A stretch of DNA of 5,216 nt from Candidatus Methanomethylicus sp. (GCA_028683025.1 JAJRAB010000043.1:1-5216); one strand, 5' to 3'; counted from the stretch's first letter, positions 1 through 5,216 are shown. The notes: generated by a model from the letters alone, not told the origin. Translations and numbers: made by a program.

Positions 1-2511
1 CTCAACATACTTGAAACAATTGGTGCAGATTGCTACTCTGGCTTCATTTAGGAGCCTGGCCTTCCCCGATTCTATTAAAAGCCTCCTTAGCCTGTCCGCC
101 GGCACCAAATCCGTCTTCCAGCTTAATTCGCGGATGCCTATCCTCGATAGAGGTGAAAGTGGTAGGTCAGGGCTCATGACCTTTATTTGAAAAATCCCTG
201 ATTTGATCCCTTTAATAACCCTTATCAGTCCTGCAGTGTCCAAATCCTTGTAGAGAACCTCACGCATGGCTTCCTTGTATATTACCGTAGCTTTTAGGTT
301 CTCAATGAGCTGAGTCAAACCGACATCCCCCAATTCAGCATTTTTCTCAACCACTCCCATTCTTTTCGCAACATGGAGAAGCCTCCGTTTAAAGAGACCT
401 GTCCTCTCGACTGAGACTGTGGTAAGCTGTTCAATGCTCTCTGGCTCCATGGAGTTGAGGACTTCTGCGACCATAAATGGATCGACGGTTGTCTTAAGGA
501 ATATTCTATAAGCATCTTGGCTTGTGCCTACTCCGGTCCCGGTCCTCTGGGTTAAGAGGTACCCCAATATCCTGGACAGCGTTTTATTGATCATTAGACC
601 AAAAGCACAGCTGATTATAGAATAGCCTTCCCATCCCTCCAACGTGACTATGTTATCAGAGGGTATGTCCCAATTTCCTTCGGTTTGCTCACGAATCTCC
701 TTGAAAGATCTAATTAGAACATCATGAGAAACTGGATATTCGTTGCCTATCTCTGCTATAACACTTTGATAATCAAGGCCGGATTTGAGAAGGCGGGAAG
801 CGGTGCTTCTCAGAGCTCCTACTTCTTGGGCAACCTCAAATGGAACAGGTATCTCATCCCCAATCCAGTCTGGAATTGCCCCAGTTGGGTCTTTTTCGCT
901 CCGAACATATACCGACTCCTTATAGACCTGCACAATTTTCCAAGGAGAACCTCGCACAATGAATTTTACGCCCGGCTCGCCGTACTCTGCCACAAAGGCT
1001 TCGTCCAACATACCAATGGGTTCATCCTTGGCTTCATCCACAACAAGATAATGCTTTTCTTCGGGGATCATAGACAAATTTTCAAAATAATATTTGTAGA
1101 GAGCGTCTGTTGGCCTTGTCTTTAACACGAGCCTCTCATCTGGCAGGTAAAGCGCAAGCCGTGGCCTCCTATTGCTCATGTAGTCGAGCACCTCGATAAG
1201 TTCTGACTCTTTCAAATCGGCAAATGGGTAGGACCCCCTTACTAGATCAAGGATTTCATCAACAGTCCTTCTGCCCTCCTCTAGCAACAGACCTGCGACC
1301 TGCTGGGTCAGTACGTCCAGCGGATACTTTACCATAGTGACTTCTTCCAGCTCCTCGTTCAGCGCTCTTTTGACGATAACTATTGATTCAAGAGCATCAT
1401 CTGAATCCATAGTGACAATAACGCCCTTGGATGTTCCTCCGACCCAATGGCCAGCCCTCCCAACACGTTGAAGTAGGCGCGTAACCTGCCTTGGTGAATT
1501 GTACTGCACAACCAGATCAACATGGCCAATATCAATGCCAAGCTCAAGCGATGAAGTGCAGACAACTCCCTTAAGGTCACCTTTCTTAAGGCTTGACTCA
1601 ACGTCAACCCTGGAAGATTTGGCAAGACTTCCATGGTGTATGCTTACTGGCATATTGATGTCCCAGATTCTGAATCTGCTGGCCAGTACCTCTGCCTCGG
1701 ATCTTGTGTTTGTAAAGATGAGGGTCGATCTATTCTCGTCTATCAGCTCCTTAATCCTTCTGAGTCTAGCTGCGACTTCTGGGAAAGTGGCAATCCTTTC
1801 GGATAAATCAACATCCTCTGAATCTGCCTCAGGCAGAATGACATCCAATTTGGAATTCTTCGCAACCGACACCCTGACTATTTCGCAATCTCTGTCTGTA
1901 CCCACAAGAAATTTGGCAACATGATTTGGTGAACCAATAGTGGCTGATAAACCGATGACCTGGGGCTCAACAGCAGTGATTTGCCTTAGCCTTTCTAAAG
2001 CAATCGAGAGCTGGCTACCCCTCTTGTCGTTAGTAAGTTCATGAATTTCATCGACAATCACCCACTTTACCTTTGAGAGGTGCTTCCTGAGAGTTCTGCC
2101 TGGCAGTATTGCCTGTAGTGTCTCAGGGGTTGTGATCATAATATCTGGGGGCGCCAAGGACTGTTTTCCCCTTTCCTTGGTTTCCGTATCTCCATGCCTT
2201 ACTGATACTTTGAGGTCTAGCCTGTTACACCACCAGGTAAGTCTATCCAGCAAATCCCTATTGAGTGCCCTTAATGGGGAGATATACAATACTCGGATTC
2301 CGCCTCTTCCCCCCTCCCTTATAAGACGATCAAGAATAGGAAGTAATGCTGCTTCAGTTTTTCCTGTACCCGTTGGAGCGATAATTAGGACGTTTTTTCC
2401 TTCAGCAATCATGGGTATGGCTCTCTTTTGGGGCTCCGTAAACTCGCCAAAACCCTTCTCCATGATTATTCTTTGAATTGGCTTGGAGAATGTTGATATA
2501 AGGCCGTCCAT
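1..2511 (-). CDS. lhr: Lhr-family ATP-dependent helicase (superfamily 2), 3' end cut by window edge
   Basis: Large helicase-related protein, an ATP-driven nucleic acid translocase and unwinding enzyme tied in archaea to DNA repair or RNA metabolism. The frame is open for 837 codons without a stop or frameshift. Visible motifs: Q-like segment FTEPQKRAIP (about 24-33), Walker A APTGTGKT (45-52, Lys51), TPETLQ motif Ib, DEIH box (154-157), SAT (189-191), LELGIDIG motif V and QRVGRAGH motif VI (348-355). Beyond the two RecA domains, the segment IPDWIGDEIPVPFEVA around Trp549 is typical of the Lhr core and separates it from Hel308/Ski2 helicases. Cys829 and Cys832 form a CxxC nine residues before the sequence ends, perhaps half of a zinc site. 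The ATG at 2511 is fixed by an in-frame TGA at 2533-2535. It is transcribed away from the LOG gene. Family is certain; the Lhr subtype and DNA-versus-RNA role are not. Confidence 0.95.
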   Translation of the reverse strand, partial: MDGLISTFSKPIQRIIMEKGFGEFTEPQKRAIPMIAEGKNVLIIAPTGTGKTEAALLPILDRLIREGGRGGIRVLYISPLRALNRDLLDRLTWWCNRLDLKVSVRHGDTETKERGKQSLAPPDIMITTPETLQAILPGRTLRKHLSKVKWVIVDEIHELTNDKRGSQLSIALERLRQITAVEPQVIGLSATIGSPNHVAKFLVGTDRDCEIVRVSVAKNSKLDVILPEADSEDVDLSERIATFPEVAARLRRIKELIDENRSTLIFTNTRSEAEVLASRFRIWDINMPVSIHHGSLAKSSRVDVESSLKKGDLKGVVCTSSLELGIDIGHVDLVVQYNSPRQVTRLLQRVGRAGHWVGGTSKGVIVTMDSDDALESIVIVKRALNEELEEVTMVKYPLDVLTQQVAGLLLEEGRRTVDEILDLVRGSYPFADLKESELIEVLDYMSNRRPRLALYLPDERLVLKTRPTDALYKYYFENLSMIPEEKHYLVVDEAKDEPIGMLDEAFVAEYGEPGVKFIVRGSPWKIVQVYKESVYVRSEKDPTGAIPDWIGDEIPVPFEVAQEVGALRSTASRLLKSGLDYQSVIAEIGNEYPVSHDVLIRSFKEIREQTEGNWDIPSDNIVTLEGWEGYSIISCAFGLMINKTLSRILGYLLTQRTGTGVGTSQDAYRIFLKTTVDPFMVAEVLNSMEPESIEQLTTVSVERTGLFKRRLLHVAKRMGVVEKNAELGDVGLTQLIENLKATVIYKEAMREVLYKDLDTAGLIRVIKGIKSGIFQIKVMSPDLPLSPLSRIGIRELSWKTDLVPADRLRRLLIESGKARLLNEARVAICTNCFKYVE

Positions 2512-2540
2512 ACTTATCGTGCGAACTAAACTTCAACCCC

Positions 2541-2550
2541 CTAATATTCC
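2541..2550 (-). promoter_or_regulatory. Probable TATA box of the lhr gene
   Basis: Read on the minus strand this is GGAATATTAG, centred about 34 bp upstream of the ATG at 2511. With the usual archaeal TATA-to-start spacing of about 25 bp, transcription would begin near 2519-2521, giving a leader of only about 8-10 nt. No Shine-Dalgarno sequence is visible in that leader. The box is a moderate match, so this is inference from spacing and composition. Confidence 0.45.
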
Positions 2551-2601
2551 CTACCTTCATCCTTTCTTAGGGTTCATTTCAATCCAAACTAGTGCAACCT
2601 A

Positions 2602-2610
2602 CTTATACAT
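2602..2610 (+). promoter_or_regulatory. TATA box of the LOG-family gene (leaderless start)
   Basis: The sequence CTTATACAT is a good archaeal box A, centred about 25 bp before the ATG at 2631. That spacing places transcription initiation at or next to the A of the start codon, so the mRNA is probably leaderless. This also decides the start: the GTG at 2592, which would add 13 residues, lies upstream of this box and would not be in the transcript. Confidence 0.65.
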
Positions 2611-2630
2611 CCAGATCATTACCTTTTTCT

Positions 2631-3173
2631 ATGGTTCAGATAGGCATTCTTACTACTTATGATCCAGTTCCACTTGAAGTTGTAAAGGCGACAATGAAAG
2701 TTGGACAGGAATTGGCAAAGAGGGGGTGTGTGGTGATAACTGGTGGGAATGGAGGGTTAATGACAGTTATTTCAGAAGCTGTGGTTAAGGCTGGGGGTAC
2801 CACCGTCGGCATATTGGCTAGGGAATTGGAAGATATTGCTCCTGACCATGAGTGGTACAATCCCTACAACCGTATTAAAATTAAGACGGGGCAAACTTTC
2901 ACTGCAAGAAGTTCTATAGTTGTTAGGAGCAGTGATGCGGTTATTATCATTGCAGGCGGAGTAGGTTCTCTAACTGAAGTTGCCATAGCTTATAACTTGA
3001 GAAAGCCCATCGTAGCTCTCACGGGTACCGGCATGATGGCGGACAAACTTGCAGAGATCTTTCCGGATGGATGTTTGGATCATCGAAAACTCTGCAAAAT
3101 CCATTATGTTAATGACCCCAAAGAAGCTGTTGCGACAGCCATAAGATTGGCTGAGGAAAATATGAACTTTTGA
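2631..3173 (+). CDS. LOG/TIGR00725-like Rossmann-fold protein (180 aa)
   Basis: Member of the LOG-like (SLOG/'lysine decarboxylase-like') Rossmann superfamily, whose studied members hydrolyse nucleoside monophosphates (cytokinin-activating phosphoribohydrolases) or bind nucleotide ligands. The first glycine loop is TGGNGGLM (37-44), followed by SEAVVKAGGTTVGIL. The second conserved block is AGGVGSLTE (108-116), where LOG enzymes have PGGxGTxxE. The proline is lost and Thr is replaced by Ser, but Glu116 remains, and Arg93 sits where LOG enzymes have the Arg of MHxRK. At 180 aa it is complete and of usual family length. The ATG at 2631 was chosen because a TATA box stands 25 bp upstream and no leader or Shine-Dalgarno sequence is needed. 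It runs divergently from lhr and convergently with trxB, so it is probably monocistronic. Fold is confident; substrate unknown. Confidence 0.88.
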   Translation: MVQIGILTTYDPVPLEVVKATMKVGQELAKRGCVVITGGNGGLMTVISEAVVKAGGTTVGILARELEDIAPDHEWYNPYNRIKIKTGQTFTARSSIVVRSSDAVIIIAGGVGSLTEVAIAYNLRKPIVALTGTGMMADKLAEIFPDGCLDHRKLCKIHYVNDPKEAVATAIRLAEENMNF

Positions 3174-3217
3174 ATTAAAAATGAAAAGCTTGAAATTATG
3201 CCCCTAATCATGCAAAT

Positions 3218-3239
3218 GTGTAACTGGCTTGAGTTACAC
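3218..3239. repeat. 8-bp perfect inverted repeat, 6-base loop
   Basis: GTGTAACT and AGTTACAC are perfect reverse complements around the loop GGCTTG, 44 bp past the LOG stop codon. T-rich sequence (TTATTTATTTT) follows at 3243-3253 on the plus strand, so a hairpin followed by a U-rich stretch would form in the LOG transcript. It may be a terminator or 3'-end stabiliser; a protein-binding palindrome is the alternative. Confidence 0.5.
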
Positions 3240-3314
3240 CAATTATTTATTTTGAAAGTTGAACTATGGATTTGATGGAAATATGGGACTTTTGACAGAT
3301 CTTGGCACTATGCC

Positions 3315-3339
3315 CAAAAATGGTAACCACCCATTTTTG
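3315..3339 (-). terminator. trxB: Possible trxB 3'-end hairpin with U5
   Basis: CAAAAATGG and CCATTTTTG form a perfect 9-bp stem around a 7-base loop, 33-57 bp past the trxB stop. On the minus-strand transcript the 3' arm ends in a run of five U, and short U-runs are the main archaeal termination signal. The stem is weak (3 G-C pairs), so the U-run may matter more than the fold. Confidence 0.4.
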
Positions 3340-3352
3340 CCATGCTCACATC

Positions 3353-3369
3353 CCAAATACCCTATTTGG
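3353..3369 (-). repeat. 7-bp perfect inverted repeat just after the trxB stop
   Basis: CCAAATA and TATTTGG are exact reverse complements separated by CCC. The repeat ends 3 bp before the trxB stop codon on the plus strand, so it would be the first structure in the trxB 3' untranslated region. No U-run follows directly. Role unproven; it may protect the 3' end or act together with the hairpin at 3315-3339. Confidence 0.4.
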
Positions 3370-3371
3370 AA

Positions 3372-4307
3372 TTAACGATAGACATCGCTAAGTAATCCCT
3401 TTTGGGCAAGAAAATCGTAGGCTGCCAATGCGGCTACAGCACCATCTCCAGCCGCTATTATTGCTTGGCCATAAATCAAATCTGTAATGTCCCCTGCAGC
3501 AAATATTCCCTCGCAACTGGTCCTCTGATTCTTGTCTACGGTCACTTGACCTAGCTCGTTAGTTTTAACGAGACCCTTTAAATAATCCAGCCTTATTTCC
3601 CTCCCAACTTCTACGAAGACCTTCTGGCACTGCAGCACGCACTCTTCTCCAGTTAATGAATTGGAAAGAATTACGTTTTCAACTTTATTTGTTCCTTTGA
3701 TCTCTTTTATCATGGTATTGGGCATTAGCTCAACATTCGGAAGCTTCTTGATCCTTTCGATCAGTATCCCATCTGCTCTGAAATTGTCTCGCCTATGAAT
3801 AAGTATGACTTTTGTTGCAAACCTTGACAACAATTCTACGCTCTGAAATGCTGCATTTCCACCGCCTACCACTACTGCAATCTTGTTCCGCGCTATTGGG
3901 GCATCACAGGTCGCACAGCAACTCACCCCATGACCGAAAAATTCATCCTCCCCCGGGACTTGCAGTCTCTTATGGGTACTGCCACCAGTAGCGATTACAG
4001 CTTTAGCCTGAAGCTCAACCTCCTCGCATATAACCTTGAATAAATCACCTTTCTTTTCAATTTTAACTACTTGATCGGTTAATACCTTGACACCGAACTC
4101 GTTCAGCTGCCTTTCAAATATGTCCGCTAACCCAGAGCCTGTTCTGTTTTCATAACCTGGAAAATTCTCAATGTAACCTGCCAATAGTACTTGGCCACCG
4201 ATATCTTTGCTGATAATTGCAATATTCAACAACTTTCTGCGGGCATAAATTGCAGCCGAGACCCCCGCCGGACCTCCTCCAATTATTAATACGTCATAAA
4301 TTTCCAT
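3372..4307 (-). CDS. trxB: Thioredoxin reductase, low-molecular-weight FAD type (311 aa)
   Basis: FAD enzyme that passes electrons from NAD(P)H to thioredoxin-like proteins in the cytoplasm. From the ATG at 4307: FAD-binding GGGPAG (10-15), YIENFPGY (45-52), redox-active CATC (Cys131, Cys134), second dinucleotide loop GGGNAA (148-153), HRRDNFR (171-177) and the FAD-closing GIFAAGD (267-273). HRRxxxR is the usual mark of NADPH preference. Length matches the 300-320 aa family. Oddities: an extra Cys130 directly before the redox pair; APIAR in place of the common GAFFR-type run after CATCD; and REIRL where most relatives carry a P-N-T segment after VEVG. An upstream TTG at 4340 would add 11 residues but includes the A9 leader tract, so it is rejected. 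It diverges from the Rieske gene 79 bp away. No thioredoxin gene lies in the window, so the partner is unknown. Confidence 0.94.
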   Translation of the reverse strand: MEIYDVLIIGGGPAGVSAAIYARRKLLNIAIISKDIGGQVLLAGYIENFPGYENRTGSGLADIFERQLNEFGVKVLTDQVVKIEKKGDLFKVICEEVELQAKAVIATGGSTHKRLQVPGEDEFFGHGVSCCATCDAPIARNKIAVVVGGGNAAFQSVELLSRFATKVILIHRRDNFRADGILIERIKKLPNVELMPNTMIKEIKGTNKVENVILSNSLTGEECVLQCQKVFVEVGREIRLDYLKGLVKTNELGQVTVDKNQRTSCEGIFAAGDITDLIYGQAIIAAGDGAVAALAAYDFLAQKGLLSDVYR

Positions 4308-4319
4308 AAGAACGACCTT
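4295..4319 (-). promoter_or_regulatory. trxB: trxB start-codon context sharing GGTYGTTCTTATG
   Basis: The bases just upstream of the trxB ATG read AAGGTCGTTCTT. AGGT can pair with the ACCU of the archaeal anti-Shine-Dalgarno sequence at a usable spacing of 7-8 nt. The stretch GGTCGTTCTTATG (4317-4305) is nearly identical to GGTTGTTCTTATG before the class I reductase at 4796. This could be a translation signal or a shared regulatory site. Confidence 0.4.
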
Positions 4320-4340
4320 ATTTTTTTTTAAAAAGCCCAA

Positions 4341-4350
4341 CTAATATAAA
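4341..4350. promoter_or_regulatory. Shared, nearly symmetric TATA element between trxB and the Rieske gene
   Basis: CTAATATAAA on the plus strand and TTTATATTAG on the minus strand are both acceptable archaeal TATA boxes. The centre lies about 39 bp from the trxB ATG (4307) and about 41 bp from the Rieske ATG (4387). With normal spacing each transcript would have a leader of roughly 13-15 nt. Alternatives: CTTTTTAAAA (minus, centred near 4330) could drive a leaderless trxB transcript, and TTTTTATATG (plus, 4364-4373) lies about 18-20 bp from the Rieske ATG, rather close. Which box is used cannot be decided from sequence alone. Confidence 0.5.
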
Positions 4351-4386
4351 TTGCATTGCCCATTTTTTATATGATGGTGGTTTGGG

Positions 4387-4710
4387 ATGGATATTGCTGT
4401 AGCAGAAACTTCAGAAATCTTGCCCGGCCAAATGAAGAAGGTGTTGGTTGGGAATAAAGAAATTCTGTTGGCAAATGTTGGTGGGCAGTATTTTGCCATA
4501 AACAACAGGTGCACTCATCAAGGGGGCGATCTGTCAAGTGGGAAATTGGAAGGGAATGTTGTTACTTGCCCACGGCACGGGTCTAAATTTGATGTAACAA
4601 CAGGAAAATTAATCTCAGGTCCAAAGATTCTGTTCTTGAAAATAAAAATTAATGATGAGATTGCATTAGCCACTAGAGTTGAGGGAAATAAAATATTGAT
4701 CAAAGAATAA
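4387..4710 (+). CDS. Small Rieske [2Fe-2S] ferredoxin (107 aa)
   Basis: Soluble Rieske-type electron carrier. The cluster ligands are plain: CTH at 42-44 and CPRH at 61-64, a C-x-H ... C-x-x-H pattern with 16 residues between His44 and Cys61, followed by GSKFDVTTGKLISGP, the usual end of the Rieske fold. There is no signal peptide, membrane segment or oxygenase domain, so it is a stand-alone cytoplasmic protein like the ferredoxin subunits of ring-hydroxylating dioxygenases or NirD-like proteins. Length is normal for that class. The ATG at 4387 has a weak GGTGG 6 bases upstream and gives a normal family N-terminus; the next Met (16) would cut into the fold. It sits head-to-head with trxB and 85 bp before a class I flavin disulfide reductase, so it may take electrons from or give them to a neighbour, but the partner is not shown. 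Confidence 0.92.
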   Translation: MDIAVAETSEILPGQMKKVLVGNKEILLANVGGQYFAINNRCTHQGGDLSSGKLEGNVVTCPRHGSKFDVTTGKLISGPKILFLKIKINDEIALATRVEGNKILIKE

Positions 4711-4723
4711 CCTGTTGCTTGGG

Positions 4724-4754
4724 TTTTTCTATCCCATCAATTATGGGATAGAAA
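4724..4754 (+). repeat. Perfect 12-bp inverted repeat after the Rieske gene, possible terminator or operator
   Basis: TTTCTATCCCAT (4726-4737) and ATGGGATAGAAA (4743-4754) are exact reverse complements around the loop CAATT. It starts 15 bp past the Rieske stop, and its left end is part of a T5 run (4724-4728), a common archaeal termination signal. The right arm overlaps the TATA-like AAATATATC of the next gene. It could end the Rieske transcript, or be a dimeric repressor site blocking the downstream promoter, or both. Confidence 0.6.
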
Positions 4755-4760
4755 TATATC
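4752..4760 (+). promoter_or_regulatory. Probable TATA box of the class I disulfide reductase gene
   Basis: AAATATATC is centred about 40 bp before the ATG at 4796, nearly the same distance as the TATA element to the trxB ATG. Transcription would start near 4781-4783, giving a leader of about 14 nt that contains GGTTGTTCTT. The box overlaps the last bases of the 12-bp inverted repeat by three bases. A second AT-rich run (4776-4783) is too close to the start to serve. Confidence 0.5.
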
Positions 4761-4795
4761 ATGTAATTCATTTTTGAATATTAACGGTTGTTCTT

Positions 4796-5216
4796 ATGTC
4801 GCAATTTGATTTGATTGTGATAGGAAGTGGGACTGGCCTCGATGTTGCAGTAGCTGCTGCAAACTATGGCTTGAATGTTGCTATAGTTGAAAAGGGAGCC
4901 CTTGGTGGAACCTGCCTGAATAGGGGTTGCATCCCTTCAAAAATGCTAATCCATAGTGCTGATGTTGTTGAAACGATCAATAAAGCTAACACTTTTGGCA
5001 TTGATGTAAAAGGATACCAGATAGACTTTCCCAAAATAGTAAAAAGAGTAACAGACGAAGTCGATGGCGAGTCAAATGCAATTGAAAACTCATTCAAGGG
5101 TGATACAAATCCCAAGCTCATCAAAGGCGAGGCAAAATTCATTGGTATGAAGACGTTGCAAGTCAATACAGAAGCCTATAGTGCTAATAAAATATTGATT
5201 GCCTGTGGCAGTCGAC
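4796..5216 (+). CDS. Class I FAD disulfide reductase, mycothione reductase/dihydrolipoamide dehydrogenase-like, N-terminal 140 codons
   Basis: Start of a pyridine nucleotide-disulfide oxidoreductase of class I, cut by the right edge (the full family is about 450-480 aa). It shows the FAD-binding strand-loop DLIVIGSGTGLD (5-16), acidic end of strand two VEK (31-33), the redox disulfide GGTCLNRGCIPSK with Cys40 and Cys45, and ACGSR (136-140), which matches the ATGSRP block. In the loop, Gly10 and Gly12 are kept but the third glycine of GxGxxG is Leu15. Mycothione reductase also departs there (GTGSGN), and the following MLIHSADVVETI and RVTDEVD segments resemble it more than lipoamide dehydrogenase. 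No pyruvate dehydrogenase genes are visible. The ATG at 4796 is the only reasonable start. Substrate (lipoamide, a low-molecular-weight thiol, a metal ion) cannot be told from this part. Confidence 0.9.
   Translation, partial: MSQFDLIVIGSGTGLDVAVAAANYGLNVAIVEKGALGGTCLNRGCIPSKMLIHSADVVETINKANTFGIDVKGYQIDFPKIVKRVTDEVDGESNAIENSFKGDTNPKLIKGEAKFIGMKTLQVNTEAYSANKILIACGSR

Larger units (their letters stand above)
3174..3371. other. Convergent intergenic spacer with three inverted repeats, no gene
   Basis: This 198-bp stretch lies between the stop codons of the LOG gene (plus) and trxB (minus). No coding sequence is convincing: the best ATG frame, at 3266, ends after nine codons. It holds three perfect short inverted repeats, at 3218-3239, 3315-3339 and 3353-3369, and T-rich runs in both orientations. 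The likely job is 3'-end formation for the two converging transcripts. Confidence 0.6.

Noticed and set aside
724..1125. Plus-strand open frame of 133 codons inside the helicase gene
   Set aside because: It is antisense to a continuous Lhr coding frame with all helicase motifs and resembles no protein; the same holds for the plus-strand frames at 1499-1924 and 2132-2476.
2535..2574. AACCCCCTAA and TTAGGGTT as an imperfect inverted repeat between lhr and the LOG gene
   Set aside because: The match needs a two-base gap and spans the lhr TATA box; it could easily be chance.
2592..2630. GTG start that would lengthen the LOG-like protein by 13 residues
   Set aside because: It lies upstream of a good TATA box that is correctly spaced for the ATG at 2631, and the added residues do not look like the family N-terminus.
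3266..3295. Nine-codon ATG frame (MDLMEIWDF) in the convergent spacer
   Set aside because: Too short, no ribosome binding site, and no well-placed TATA box.
4308..4340. TTG start that would add 11 residues to thioredoxin reductase
   Set aside because: The extension is the A9-rich leader next to the TATA element; MEIYDVLIIGGG is the normal TrxR beginning.
4864..5166. Minus-strand open frame of 100 codons
   Set aside because: It is the antisense shadow of the class I reductase, whose CLNRGC redox motif is unmistakable.
5211..5216. GTCGAC (SalI site) exactly at the window end, possibly a cloning junction
   Set aside because: The reading frame runs naturally into it and a 6-base site at an end can be coincidence; nothing else suggests vector sequence.
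4381..5216. Lower GC in the redox genes than in the helicase (34/60 in 1441-1500, 18/60 in 4621-4680), suggesting transfer
   Set aside because: These are selected lines; other lines overlap (28/60 in 1921-1980, 25/60 in 4561-4620), and gene-to-gene variation is enough to explain it.

Overview
The window reads as chromosomal DNA of an archaeon. Genes are preceded by AT-rich TATA-like boxes rather than bacterial -35/-10 pairs. One gene (2631-3173) has its box about 25 bp before the start codon, as expected for a leaderless archaeal transcript. The leftmost gene is an archaeal-type Lhr helicase, and arginine is mostly written AGG/AGA. A member of the Thaumarchaeota/Nitrososphaeria or a neighbouring lineage would fit, but that placement is inference. 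There are no mobile elements, CRISPR arrays, tRNA or rRNA genes.

Layout. (1) 1-2511, minus: an Lhr-family superfamily 2 helicase, open through 837 codons and cut by the left edge. (2) 2512-2630: a divergent promoter region. (3) 2631-3173, plus: a small LOG/TIGR00725-like Rossmann protein. (4) 3174-3371: a gene-free convergent spacer with three short perfect inverted repeats. (5) 3372-4307, minus: a low-molecular-weight thioredoxin reductase (trxB). (6) 4308-4386: a short divergent spacer with one nearly symmetric TATA element about 40 bp from each flanking start codon. (7) 4387-4710, plus: a small Rieske [2Fe-2S] ferredoxin. (8) 4711-4795: a spacer with a perfect 12-bp inverted repeat that runs into the TATA box of the next gene. 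(9) 4796-5216, plus: the first 140 codons of a class I FAD-dependent disulfide reductase, closest in look to mycothione reductase/dihydrolipoamide dehydrogenase, cut by the right edge.

The left half (helicase, LOG protein) looks like ordinary housekeeping. The right half is a compact redox group: two flavin disulfide reductases around a Rieske electron carrier. The two reductase genes share a 13-base sequence (12 identical) ending in the start codon, which hints at common control or common translation signals. This group, with the glycine-loop variant in the class I reductase, is the part most worth following. I see no clear sign of a new defence or mobile system.
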